From contig NZ_JBHUHX010000016.1 in assembly GCF_042682685.1 (NCBI RefSeq), forward strand, positions 124,001-188,000: a stretch of 64,000 nucleotides of DNA. The letters run 5' to 3'. Shown here one piece after another: positions 17,444-25,971 of this stretch (the stretch's first letter is position 1; each line of letters begins with the position of its first letter). Made by a program: the position numbers and the translations under genes. Source of the stretch: Imhoffiella fuscus (GTDB lineage Bacteria; Pseudomonadota; Gammaproteobacteria; Chromatiales; Chromatiaceae). The notes below the pieces were generated by a model, which ran no database searches, was not told the origin of the DNA, and saw only the letters and a list, made by a program, of their open reading frames with translations.

Positions 17444-20400
17444 TCACCCTTTTTTAGCAAAACCTAGGACCGGATGATAACGCCATCCACATTCCTCATT
17501 GGCCCTGACGGTCGCGGTGCCGAACCGTTCCGCGCAGGTGCGGAGCGGCAGGTCCAGCTGTTCGGCGAGGTCCGACAGGGCCGTCATGTAATCGGTGATG
17601 CCCCAGGGCTCGATCCGCTCGCCTTGCGTGGAGGCGTTGGGTAGGTGATCGCACAGTGAGCGGTCGACTTCGATATACAAGGGCTCGTGTCGGCGTGCGC
17701 CCTCCATCATCCGATGTAGCAAGGCGGTTTCTCCGTCCTCATCCGGCAGCAAGACTAGGGTGATATCCCGAGGGATCGGTTCCTCGCGGAATGGGTGCTG
17801 TTGCTGCAAGACGGCGGTGAGCAGGGCGTCTCGGGGTGCCTGGTGCCACCAGGTGCTGGCATTCAACGCGGGCGTTGGCTTGGCGGCGGCGCGGGCGCGA
17901 CGGCTCAATGGGTTGGCTGTTGGGGGCACTTGCTGCTGCGGCAGCATCCTGTCCCGCAGGCGGGCATGTTCGAGGTCGGACAGACGGTTCCGAGGGCGTA
18001 ACGCGACATCTTCCGGAGAGAGGATTCGGGGCCGGGCGTCGATCACCGCGATCTCTTCGGTGTTCACCAGCTCCCGTAGATCGTGTGAGGCGAGACGAAA
18101 CGGCCCTTCGTCCATCTCGAAGCCAGGTCTGCAAAAGGCGGCTTTATCCCGATAGCGGAAACTTCGCAGGTTGTGGCTGAGGATCAGGATGTTCGGTGAG
18201 TCGATCGCTCCGAGCCGATGGCGGCGGACTCGGCCGGCGAGCTGGATCAGGGAGCGCATCGATGAAGGTTCGACGACGGCCCAGTCATAATCGTGGTCGC
18301 GCCCGACCTCGGTGACGGGCGATCCGAGCACGATGAACAGATGATCTGGTTCTGGATAGACGTCCAATCGCTGGCGCACGTCGGCCAGAGAAAAGACGGT
18401 GTCCGGGTCGTGACGCTGTAGGGCACGGTCCAATTGCTGTTCGATGGCCGAGCGAACCAGTAGCGGGTGGCTGGCGTGATAGACGCACAGATGGATCCGA
18501 ACGCCATCCGGTGGCGTTTGGCGGAACAGCGCCAAGGCAAGTTCGAACAGAGGCTCGATGTTGGCCATGCGCACCAGACCGAAGCTGACGCGCTTCTGGG
18601 TTTGTGGATCCGAGCTGTGATGGGTGCGATGCAGCCTCAGGGCGGCCGACAACACTTGGGGCGCGAGCGCTCCGGCCAGGGATGGCAACTCATTGAGTCT
18701 GTCCAGGCCCGTGACGGGCAGGATCTCGGCGCGCCGTCGCGGCTCGGACGCCAGGCGTGCCAGTTCGGCGTGGCGCTTGTGGGCGAATGCCGCATGGGCC
18801 TGGGAAAAGCTGGCCGGATCCGAGCAGTTTCGTGCCTGCTGATCGAATTCGTCGATCCAAAGGCAACCGATCTCCGGTGGTGTCTCTGCGGCGCCGGGGC
18901 GAGCCCCTCGGTTGCGTTGGAAGTGCCGGCGACCGTTGCGATAGGCCTCGAACAGGCCCTGAACCAGGGCTGGTGGCAGTGTGGCCGAGGAGAGCAAGAC
19001 CCGTGCGCCGAGCAGGCCGGCCCAATGGACCAGCCGGGTCAGGGCCGGAAGATCTGCCAGGTCGAAATCGTCGGGCTCGTCCAGAACCAGGTCGCCGCTC
19101 ATGAGACGGAGCATCGGTGCAATCTGTCGGCCACCGCGTTGGCTTTCGGTGGCTGGGGTCAGGTGGTCGATGGTGCAGACCAGCAGAGGCGCCACCAGGA
19201 GCTTACGAACCTGCGGATCGGCCACGGCGCGGCGCAGCAGTGGATGTCGATCGATCTGTCCCTCGAAGACGACATGACCATCTTCTTCCAGCAGCGCCTG
19301 GCGGGAGGCCGAACCGGTGGCTTCGGATTGGGCCTCATGGTGCTCGAACAGCGTGCGGTTGGCCGATCCGCCGACCCGAATGGCGAGATCCTCGTCGCTC
19401 AGGTTCAGTAAATCCTTGAATGCCTTGCCGGTTTGCAGGGTCAGGGTGCGCAGGCCCAGCGCGAAGGCGCAGCGCATGCCCTGAGCGGGGTCGGCGAGCG
19501 CATACATGATGCGGGCGTTGGCCAATGTCTTGCCGCAGCCGGTCGAGGCCATGTTGACGATGAAGGCGCCATGCGTCTGGGAGTGCTCGCGTAGGCTGGC
19601 AGCCAACTCGGCCGATTTATCCTGCCAACGGAAGCGGTCCTTTCGTGCGCGTTGTTTCAGCCCACGATGTTTGCCCAGGCCCGGCAAGGCTTGCTCGAAA
19701 CGGGGCAGGAAGCGGGCGATCTGCGCGCCGTGCTGGGCCACGCCGAGCAGGTGTTCGTCCAGCGACTGGTTCGGCGCGGAACTCTTTCCGCAGGTGTTTG
19801 CGATCAATGGGTTGGATGGCTTGATCTCGACGCGCTCTTTGGTCTCTCCCTCCAGGCTGGAGTAGTGATGATCCGCCAGCATTAGGGCCAGTCGGCTGAG
19901 GTGCATGACGAAGGGGTTGTCCAGAAGGTCTGCGGACAAGGGTGCGAGAGGCAGCAGTCGGCGAGCGATGCGGCGGGTGCGATGTCGCCAGGCATCGCTG
20001 GCGATCGGCAATCCGTGGGGAAAGCGCCAGTAGGGCTTCAGTGCCTCGGGGGTCGCTTCGGCGAAGGCGCGTTCGTTCCATGCGGGGGCGATCTGGGTCA
20101 GCAGACCTTGCAAAGCGGTCATCTGAAACGGCTCTTCGGGCGGCAATTCGGGCAGGCGGTGGTGCGTCAGCATCAGCCAAGCTAGTGCCTGAGCGATTGG
20201 CGCTTGGCTCATGGTGTCGAATGGGGCCTTGTGCGGTCCGTCCAGTCCATCCTTGCGTAGCCGAGCCTGCCAACGGGCGTCATCGGCAGGGGTGGGTTCG
20301 GCCAGCCGACCGAGCCAGGTGGCATCGTCGTCATCGCCGACAAAGGACTCCAGCAGGCGCGCGGATACCCATTCGTGACGAATCAGATTGCGTCCGCTCA

Positions 20401-20818
20401 GCTTGCCTTGCAGTCGGGCCTGAAAGGCTTCGATGGATTTCCCGAGATCGTGCAGCAGACCGGCCATGTCGACCAGGAGGCGAATCAGGTCGCCGGTGTG
20501 CCAGTCGTTCTCATCGGTTTGACGCAGGATGTTGCGTCGGGTCATGTTGGTGGGCACGGCACCCTGCTCATTGAAGCGACGCCGGTCGCCAACCACCCAG
20601 AGCAGTTCGGAATGGTCGAGCCCTCGGATCCAGTGGCAGGCTACCGCCGTGTTCTTGCGCGCGGTCTTGCGCAGCAGTCGGTGCAGCGTGTCGAGTCCGT
20701 CTCGGGTGATCGGCGTCTGCCAGGTGCGGTTCCCTCGGCGCTCGGCGAACTGATCGAGGATGCGGCGGGTTTCGGTGAGAGCGCGTTTGTCGCATTGGGA
20801 GATCAGCAGGATGTTCAT
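17444..20818 (-). CDS. cas3: Cas2-Cas3 fusion nuclease-helicase (type I-F)
   Basis: 1124 aa. In type I-F systems a Cas2 domain is fused to Cas3, joining adaptation and interference in one protein. Visible in order: a Cas2-like N-terminal domain (MNILLISQCDKRALTETRRILDQF), an HD nuclease motif (LLHDLGK, His123-Asp124), a Walker A motif in MASTGCGKTLANA, a DExD-type box (LVLDEPDDFDL) and a helicase motif VI region (QLAGRVRRHR). The start ATG at 20818 overlaps the cas1 stop by four bases. Cas2-3 works with Cas1 in spacer capture and is recruited to the Csy complex to degrade targets. Confidence 0.97.
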   Translation of the reverse strand: MNILLISQCDKRALTETRRILDQFAERRGNRTWQTPITRDGLDTLHRLLRKTARKNTAVACHWIRGLDHSELLWVVGDRRRFNEQGAVPTNMTRRNILRQTDENDWHTGDLIRLLVDMAGLLHDLGKSIEAFQARLQGKLSGRNLIRHEWVSARLLESFVGDDDDATWLGRLAEPTPADDARWQARLRKDGLDGPHKAPFDTMSQAPIAQALAWLMLTHHRLPELPPEEPFQMTALQGLLTQIAPAWNERAFAEATPEALKPYWRFPHGLPIASDAWRHRTRRIARRLLPLAPLSADLLDNPFVMHLSRLALMLADHHYSSLEGETKERVEIKPSNPLIANTCGKSSAPNQSLDEHLLGVAQHGAQIARFLPRFEQALPGLGKHRGLKQRARKDRFRWQDKSAELAASLREHSQTHGAFIVNMASTGCGKTLANARIMYALADPAQGMRCAFALGLRTLTLQTGKAFKDLLNLSDEDLAIRVGGSANRTLFEHHEAQSEATGSASRQALLEEDGHVVFEGQIDRHPLLRRAVADPQVRKLLVAPLLVCTIDHLTPATESQRGGRQIAPMLRLMSGDLVLDEPDDFDLADLPALTRLVHWAGLLGARVLLSSATLPPALVQGLFEAYRNGRRHFQRNRGARPGAAETPPEIGCLWIDEFDQQARNCSDPASFSQAHAAFAHKRHAELARLASEPRRRAEILPVTGLDRLNELPSLAGALAPQVLSAALRLHRTHHSSDPQTQKRVSFGLVRMANIEPLFELALALFRQTPPDGVRIHLCVYHASHPLLVRSAIEQQLDRALQRHDPDTVFSLADVRQRLDVYPEPDHLFIVLGSPVTEVGRDHDYDWAVVEPSSMRSLIQLAGRVRRHRLGAIDSPNILILSHNLRSFRYRDKAAFCRPGFEMDEGPFRLASHDLRELVNTEEIAVIDARPRILSPEDVALRPRNRLSDLEHARLRDRMLPQQQVPPTANPLSRRARAAAKPTPALNASTWWHQAPRDALLTAVLQQQHPFREEPIPRDITLVLLPDEDGETALLHRMMEGARRHEPLYIEVDRSLCDHLPNASTQGERIEPWGITDYMTALSDLAEQLDLPLRTCAERFGTATVRANEECGWRYHPVLGFAKKG

Positions 20819-21804
20819 AGGGTCTCCCGCAGCGCGAGCTGTCCCATGACCTGGGCGACCTCCTTGATCGTGTCGATCATGAAGTCCAGGGCCTCACTAC
20901 GCGTGAGGGTCTCGATGCAGGCTTGGCGAAACTCCTGCTCGGTATCGCCACGAGTGGCCGAGATAAATGCCTGAGGCAGGATGGTGGCGTCCTTGACCAG
21001 GTCTGCGACATCGAATACGAGCCCGCCTCGGCGGGTCTTGCCGTGCAGCACCGCCAATCCGTGAGGTAGGCCAAGCACCCAAGTCGCGGTGGCCGCCAAG
21101 CCGTAGGCGAGGTAGTTGCCGTGGTCGAGGCATTGGTTGGCGGCGTCGATGCCTTGGCCGCGCTGGCTGCGGGTGAAGTCGCCGTATCCCGTCGCCCGGC
21201 TGGCCAATTTGTAGAGTTGTTTGGTCAGGCGTGCCTCTTGGGTGAGCAGGTTAGTGTGGTCCGGGGCGGCCTCCATGGCGGGGCCAGCTTGGGCGAGCAG
21301 GGCATCGAGCGCGTCCAGGTCGGGTGCGTAGCCAGCCGTGCTCAGTCTGCGATCGGAGGCCCATTGGGTTCTGACGCGTTGTAGTCGCGTCTGCTGGAAG
21401 GTCTTGGCCGCCTTGAGGCGCAGTGCGTCATCGAACCAGAAACGGGTCCAGTTCTGGAGATATTCCGTCGGCCGATATTCGCTCTGCGGTGAAAACCAGA
21501 GGATGTCGGTGTCGCGCTCGGTCGCGGCGAGCAGTGGGGTGCCCCCGCCGCCGCTGAATCCGACCAGTACGCCTGCCTTGGCTAGCTCGCGCATCGCCGC
21601 CTGGGTGACGGAGGTTCCGGTCCCGAGCAGCAGGCAGGTGGTGTTGGCGATGGGGATGTTCCAGTAGAGCGAATTCTTGCCCTCGTCCGTGACGTATTCG
21701 ACGCGCCCCCCGTTCACCAGGACCCGGCAGTGTTCCAGGTAGTAGAGGTTGGCCCGCTTGGAATGCAGGATGGTCTTGAGGTCTGAAGGCGTGAAGGTGT
21801 CCAT
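20815..21804 (-). CDS. cas1: Cas1 integrase (type I-F)
   Basis: 329 aa, the typical I-F Cas1 length. It is the metal-dependent integrase that inserts new spacers, acting in a complex with Cas2-3. The C-terminal half carries the family's His/Asp motifs in GLPHGLAVLHGK and FDVADLVKDA; the N-terminus (TILHSKRANLYYLEHCRVLV) is I-F specific. The start is set at the ATG at 21804 with AGGGA upstream; the frame continues open much further upstream across another gene, but that part is not Cas1. It is the first gene of the cas operon and overlaps cas2-3 by four bases. Confidence 0.97.
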   Translation of the reverse strand: MDTFTPSDLKTILHSKRANLYYLEHCRVLVNGGRVEYVTDEGKNSLYWNIPIANTTCLLLGTGTSVTQAAMRELAKAGVLVGFSGGGGTPLLAATERDTDILWFSPQSEYRPTEYLQNWTRFWFDDALRLKAAKTFQQTRLQRVRTQWASDRRLSTAGYAPDLDALDALLAQAGPAMEAAPDHTNLLTQEARLTKQLYKLASRATGYGDFTRSQRGQGIDAANQCLDHGNYLAYGLAATATWVLGLPHGLAVLHGKTRRGGLVFDVADLVKDATILPQAFISATRGDTEQEFRQACIETLTRSEALDFMIDTIKEVAQVMGQLALRETL

Positions 21805-21863
21805 CTTGTCCCTGGTTCCTTGATCGTGAGTTGGTGAAGGGGGGGCGCGACCCGCTTGGCGGT

Positions 21864-21900
21864 TGTCCCCGGATTTCGCTCGCGCTCCATCCGGGCGACA
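21864..21900. repeat. REP-like intergenic palindrome, copy 1
   Basis: An imperfect palindrome built on CCCGGAT (21868-21874) and ATCCGGG (21889-21895) with a GC-rich loop (CGCT..CGCTCC). It lies between the oxygenase stop and the cas1 start. A second copy with the same core and loop is at 25072-25108. Elements of this form are widespread intergenic repeats in gammaproteobacteria; they usually mark transcript ends. Confidence 0.75.
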
Positions 21901-21917
21901 GGTCGTTTTCTGTGTCC

Positions 21918-22529
21918 TCAGGCGAAGACGATCCAGGTGGTGGCGATGTATTTGGCGCCTTCGCGCACGGTGGCGGCGCGGTGTTCGTGGGTCCAGAAGG
22001 GTGGGAAGAGCACTAGCTTGCCGCACTCGGGGCGGACGCTGATGCCTTGGTGGATGAATTCGGTCTCGCCGCCGGGGCCGGGGACGTCGTTGAGATACCA
22101 GAGCGCGACCAGCTGGCGCTGGCTCATCTCGTGGCTGCCGCTGTCGATGTGCCAGTGGTAGTAGTCGCCCGGCAGGTAGCGCTGGATCTGATAGCCCTCG
22201 TCTTTGAAGGGGCCTTTGAAATAGGGGTATGCCTCGCGGAACTCGCGGATCGCGGCGGCCAGAGAGCGGAAGAACATCTGGTCGACGTCCTTCCAGTCCT
22301 CCTTGTTGCTCACCACCAGATCGCGGGTGCGTTTGATGCCTGCGTTCTCGGCGCGTAGCTGGCCGATGCGGCCGGCGACCTGCTGCTCTGGGTTGGCCTC
22401 GAAGCGCTCGATTACCGCTTCGCAGAAGGCGGGCGGCAGTGCGAGCGGTCGCACGAAGATGAAGCTGCCCGGGCTCGCTTCCCGGATGCTGGTGAGCCTG
22501 GGGCGAGGGGCGTCTTGGGGCTGGTGCAT
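21918..22529 (-). CDS. 2OG-Fe(II) oxygenase (prolyl 4-hydroxylase-like)
   Basis: 203 aa. It has the double-stranded beta-helix iron and 2-oxoglutarate motif: His-x-Asp in YYHWHIDSG, a distal His in FPPFWTHEH, and a following basic residue region for 2OG binding. A conserved GYQIQRYLPGDYYHWH segment precedes the first iron ligands, as in the P4H-like group. Such enzymes hydroxylate peptides, amino acids or small molecules; the substrate here is unknown. It lies upstream of cas1 on the same strand, but a 113-base gap with a REP-like palindrome separates them, so it is probably not a cas-operon member. The start ATG at 22529 has AGGA about 11 bases upstream. Confidence 0.8.
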   Translation of the reverse strand: MHQPQDAPRPRLTSIREASPGSFIFVRPLALPPAFCEAVIERFEANPEQQVAGRIGQLRAENAGIKRTRDLVVSNKEDWKDVDQMFFRSLAAAIREFREAYPYFKGPFKDEGYQIQRYLPGDYYHWHIDSGSHEMSQRQLVALWYLNDVPGPGGETEFIHQGISVRPECGKLVLFPPFWTHEHRAATVREGAKYIATTWIVFA

Positions 22530-22658
22530 GTGTCGGGATCCTGTTCGTGGTTTGTTGGGGATCTGCGTCGTCGGCGAATTTTCCGAGTAAAATACTGAGC
22601 ATTCGGCGGCGGATTCGATGCGCTCGGCGTCCGCCCATCAACGACGCAGGAGGATTTC

Positions 22659-23213
22659 GTGGCCATTCGTATCAAGAGCCATTGGCAGGACGAGGTGCGC
22701 GAGCGCTCGCTTCCCGAGGTCGCCAGCGCGCTGGCCTACATCGCTTGGCGTGTCGCGCTCGACAAGGCGATCAATCTGCATTGCGAGCGCTTCGTCTACC
22801 GGGACGACGCGCAGCGGCTCGCGGTCATCCAGGAGTATCTGGCCTTTCTCATCCAGGTCGCCGATCGTCTTTCGCACGGCATGATCGAGGACGAGGGGCG
22901 GCGAGTGCTGGTCACCGCGTTCGCCAAGAAGGTCTTCGCCCATGTGCAGGACAACAGTCAGGATCTGCTCGGCCCAGGCGATTATGGTTCGCCCTTCATC
23001 GCCCTGCTCAACGTGCGCTCGGACGAGTATGCCGATTTCAGCTTCGACGACGACGGTCCCAGCTACGCCATGCTTCGGCACCTGGGGTTCGAAATCCAGA
23101 CGCTGATGGGTGGCGGGCAGGAGAATCGGTGGGTGATCGATCAGGTGATGGACAAGGACGGCTGGGAGGCCTACAAGTCCTTCGCCAAAGCCTATCGCGA
23201 CCTGTTCGAGTGA
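22659..23213 (+). CDS. Conserved-looking hypothetical protein, 184 aa
   Basis: I do not recognise the family. The gene starts with GTG at 22659 after a very good ribosome site (CAGGAGG, five bases). The protein is soluble, acidic, without membrane segments or signal peptide, and shows an alpha/beta pattern (IKSHWQDEVRERSLPEVASALAY, then YADFSFDDDGPSYAMLRHLG and a Trp-rich end). It is divergent from the 2OG-Fe(II) oxygenase, sharing a 129-base upstream region. Codon use matches the neighbours, supporting a real gene. A link with the oxygenase is possible but not shown. Confidence 0.75.
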   Translation: MAIRIKSHWQDEVRERSLPEVASALAYIAWRVALDKAINLHCERFVYRDDAQRLAVIQEYLAFLIQVADRLSHGMIEDEGRRVLVTAFAKKVFAHVQDNSQDLLGPGDYGSPFIALLNVRSDEYADFSFDDDGPSYAMLRHLGFEIQTLMGGGQENRWVIDQVMDKDGWEAYKSFAKAYRDLFE

Positions 23214-23656
23214 GGGTGATTGGTGTCGGCGTCGGCGAACGTCGCGCCCCGGTCTCCTGCCGGGGGCCGTTCGGATGATCGAGGCGATTTCCGGGAGGTC
23301 GATAGGGGTGGGCGGTCCCGGTTTCTGCCGACCGGGTCGGCTTAAATGAGCTGGTATTGCGGAAGAAAATGGATTTTTTCGCTCATTGCCCGAAATTAGG
23401 TGTCCAGATCTTGATCTGGATGGGTGAAACAGTGATGAATTCGGGGTAAATGGTACTTCTGGTCTTGCTTTTCGGCTGCTCGATGGCCATGATTCGGCCA
23501 CCGCCGCAAGTCTCGTATCGCGTCCCCCCCGCCCTAGAGACACCTCAGCGACGGAATCACTCATTAAGAGGCGTTTGCCCTCATATCTGTTCCACTCGGC
23601 TTTCGAGAGGCGCCCGAAAGCGCAAGGATCTGCCGAGTCTTTGGAGAACGTCAAGT
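23214..23656. other. Intergenic region upstream of HPF-like gene
   Basis: 443 bases without a convincing gene. Small GC hairpins (for example GCCGAC-CGG-GTCGGC at 23327-23341, followed by TTAAAT) lie in the first third and could end the upstream transcript. The middle, about 23345-23460, is AT-rich and is the probable promoter area for the HPF-like gene. The open frame running in from 23450 has no good start before 23657. Confidence 0.4.
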
Positions 23657-24013
23657 ATGCCCATCAAGATAGGCGGCGACACGCTCGCGTTGGATGCCGA
23701 CATTCGTCGGCAGATCGAGTCCGAGGCTAAAAAGTTCGCCGATCGATTTCCAGACGAACGGGTCGACGCTCACGTTACGATTAAGGAGGAATTCGATCCG
23801 CTGCACGGACATCGTGTCCGCTGCGAATTGAGTGCAAAGCTCTGTTCCGGGCGTCAGGTGCTGGTGCGCGACGCGCGCAAGAATGCCGCCGAGGCGATCG
23901 AAGAGGTGTTCGTATCGGCGCGGCGCAGCGTGCGTCGTTTGCGTCGTCAGCACTCTGTTGCCCTGTCCTCCGTGCCTTCCAAGGTGACGCAACTGGCGCA
24001 GGCCGGTCACTGA
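23657..24013 (+). CDS. HPF/RaiA-like (S30EA-type) ribosome-associated protein
   Basis: 118 aa from the ATG at 23657, with GGAGA upstream. The pattern of an N-terminal beta-alpha unit (IKIGGDTLALDADIRRQIESEAKKFADRF), two strands (VDAHVTIKEEF and HRVRCELSAKL) and a second helix (DARKNAAEAIEEVFVSARRSVRRLRRQ) matches the hibernation-promoting/S30EA fold. Family members bind the 30S decoding region and inactivate ribosomes in stress. It lacks the long C-terminal dimerisation domain. The Arg-rich helix suits RNA binding. Identification is by fold pattern, not strong motif identity. Confidence 0.65.
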   Translation: MPIKIGGDTLALDADIRRQIESEAKKFADRFPDERVDAHVTIKEEFDPLHGHRVRCELSAKLCSGRQVLVRDARKNAAEAIEEVFVSARRSVRRLRRQHSVALSSVPSKVTQLAQAGH

Positions 24014-24139
24014 CCGAGGCCGGGTCGTCTCGTCTTTCTGGGCGATGTTCAGGTTTTGCCTTGACCAGGGGTGCTCGGCACCAATCTAGTGGTTCATCCG
24101 ATCTTTCGATCCAAGCCATCCATCGATGAGGAGTGTTCC

Positions 24140-25057
24140 ATGAAGGTTGCAGTTATTGGCGGCACCGGGTTCGTCGGTTTTTACGTCACGCGCCAATTGC
24201 TTGCCGAGGGCCACATCCCAAGGCTGCTGGTGCGTCCCGGAAGCGAGACCAAGGTCGAGAACCCCTCGGCCTGCGAGATCGTTCAGGGCGATGTCGAGGA
24301 TGTCTCGACGCTGGAAAAATGCCTCGCCGGCGCCGATGCGGTGATCTATCTCATCGGGATCCTGCGCGAGTTCCCCGCGCGCGGCATTACCTTCGAGGCG
24401 TTGCAGTATCAGGGGGTGGTGAATACCATCGCGGCAGCGAAGGCCGTGGGGGTCGAGCGGTTCCTCTTGATGACCGCCAACGGCATCCGCGCCGACGGTA
24501 CGCCCTATCAGCGCACCAAATATCAGGCCGAGGTGGCCCTCAAGGGCTCGGGTCTGCGCTGGAGCATCTTTCGCCCCTCCGTGATCTTCGGCGATCCTCA
24601 GGGGCGCATGGAGTTCTGCTCCCAGCTCAAGAAGGACATCATCGACAGTCCGCTGCCGGCGCCGCTCTTCTACGAGGGGCTGTTGCCGCTCAAAGCGGGT
24701 GCGTTCGAGCTGGCGCCGGTGTCGGTCAGCGATGTCGCCAAGGCGTTCGTGCTTGCCTTGAGCGAACCGCGCACCGAATCTCAGACCTACAGTCTGTGCG
24801 GCCCGCAGCGTTTGAGCTGGAAGGCCATTCTGGGCGTTATCGCCGCTGCCTCGGGCAAGACCAAGGTGATGGTGCCGGCGCCCGCCATGGCCATCCAGGC
24901 CGCCGCCAGTCTGCTCGATCGCTATGCCTGGTTCCCCATCTCGCGCGATCAGCTGCAGATGCTGCTTGAGGGCAATGTCTGCTCCGAGAACGATAGCTTC
25001 GCCCGTCTCGGTTTGACGCCGACCCATTTCGGCGTGGATCAGCTCGACTATCTCTGA
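24140..25057 (+). CDS. NDUFA9-like NAD(P)-dependent epimerase/dehydratase family protein
   Basis: 305 aa atypical short-chain reductase. The Rossmann motif GGTGFVG is at residues 7-13, and a Tyr-x3-Lys pair occurs in TPYQRTKYQAEVAL. The overall pattern (YLIGILREF, TANGIRADGTPYQRTKYQAE, IFRPSVIFGDP, then a C-terminal NAD-sugar-epimerase-like domain) fits the complex I NDUFA9 subfamily, which in bacteria is linked to quinone or membrane redox chemistry without firm function. Start ATG at 24140 after GAGGAGTG. It stands alone after the HPF-like gene, and a REP-like palindrome follows it. Confidence 0.8.
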   Translation: MKVAVIGGTGFVGFYVTRQLLAEGHIPRLLVRPGSETKVENPSACEIVQGDVEDVSTLEKCLAGADAVIYLIGILREFPARGITFEALQYQGVVNTIAAAKAVGVERFLLMTANGIRADGTPYQRTKYQAEVALKGSGLRWSIFRPSVIFGDPQGRMEFCSQLKKDIIDSPLPAPLFYEGLLPLKAGAFELAPVSVSDVAKAFVLALSEPRTESQTYSLCGPQRLSWKAILGVIAAASGKTKVMVPAPAMAIQAAASLLDRYAWFPISRDQLQMLLEGNVCSENDSFARLGLTPTHFGVDQLDYL

Positions 25058-25071
25058 GCCATCAGCGGGAT

Positions 25072-25108
25072 CCCCGGATTCCGCTGCGCTTCATCCGGGC
25101 TACGGGGC
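25072..25108. repeat. REP-like intergenic palindrome, copy 2
   Basis: CCCGGAT (25073-25079) pairs with ATCCGGG (25093-25099) around a loop with CGCTGCGCTTC. It closely matches the copy at 21864-21900, including the loop. It sits between the stops of two convergent genes, the usual place for such elements. Confidence 0.75.
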
Positions 25109-25149
25109 GCAATGTGGCCCGGCTGCAATGCCGTGCAATCCGGGAGATC

Positions 25150-25971
25150 TCATGGCCGCCGACAGCGTGCTTCGAGGCGGTCGAGTTCCGCGTCGTCGAA
25201 GCCGGCCCTGAGTCGCTCCGCGCGGTTCAGAGGGCCTCGGATCTCGCCGGTCATGTAGTCGTCGAGCAGCGCGAAGTAATGGTGCGCGGGATCGAGTCCG
25301 CGCTCGGTACAGAGCGTTTTGAACCAGTGCGAGCCGGCGGCGACATGCCCGACCTCTTCGGCGAGGATGACTCCGAGTCCGCCTCCGGTTTCGCTGTCGT
25401 CGACACCCTCGAAGCGGGCGATCATTCCTGGCGTCACGTCCAGCCCTCGGGCCTCCAGCACACGCGGAACCAGCGCCATGCGGACCAGCGGGTCTGCGGC
25501 GGTGCGTCGCGCCATCTCCCAGAGCCCGTCATGTGCGGGGAAATCGCCGTAGTCGCGACCCAGATCGTTCAGTCGCTCGCGCATGAGCATGAAATGCCGT
25601 GCCTCCTCGGCGGCGATCCGCAGCCAGTCGGCGTGAAACTCCAGCGGCATGTCGCGAAAGCGCTGCACCGCGTCCAGGGCCAGGTTGATGGCGTTGAATT
25701 CGATATGGGCCACGGCATGGATCATGGCCGCCCGGCCGTCGCGGCTGGTGAGCTTGCGTGCCACCAACTGGCGCGGTGCGACCAGTTCGAGCCTTTCCGG
25801 ACGGCCCGGCTGGTCGCGAATGGGTCCGGCCAGAGCGGCATCGGCATTCAGACGTCCCGCCTCCCAGTCTGCGGCGGCCTGCAGGGTCGCGGCGACCTTG
25901 CGATCCGGATCGGGCTCGGCCAGGCAGTGCGCCACGCTGTCGAATAGGTTGGTCGTCGATCGCTCCGTCAC
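25150..25971 (-). CDS. DUF455 ferritin-like protein
   Basis: 273 aa. A helical ferritin-like di-metal pattern is visible: AVAHIEFNAINLALDA, then AAEEARHFMLM (Glu-Glu-x-x-His), and a later LAEEVGHVAAG (Glu-x-x-His). These supply the carboxylate and His ligands expected for a diiron site. The DUF455 family is widespread in proteobacteria and not biochemically defined. It starts with GTG at 25971 inside the stop codon of glycerate kinase (GTGA overlap), so the two are co-translated; the metabolic reason is unknown. Confidence 0.8.
   Translation of the reverse strand: MTERSTTNLFDSVAHCLAEPDPDRKVAATLQAAADWEAGRLNADAALAGPIRDQPGRPERLELVAPRQLVARKLTSRDGRAAMIHAVAHIEFNAINLALDAVQRFRDMPLEFHADWLRIAAEEARHFMLMRERLNDLGRDYGDFPAHDGLWEMARRTAADPLVRMALVPRVLEARGLDVTPGMIARFEGVDDSETGGGLGVILAEEVGHVAAGSHWFKTLCTERGLDPAHHYFALLDDYMTGEIRGPLNRAERLRAGFDDAELDRLEARCRRP

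Noticed and set aside
20815..22641. A 608-codon frame that would fuse an upstream Pro/Arg-rich protein to Cas1.
   Set aside because: Cas1 homology begins only at the ATG at 21804. The upstream half is the shadow of the 2OG-Fe(II) oxygenase gene in another frame, as its Arg/Pro-rich composition shows.
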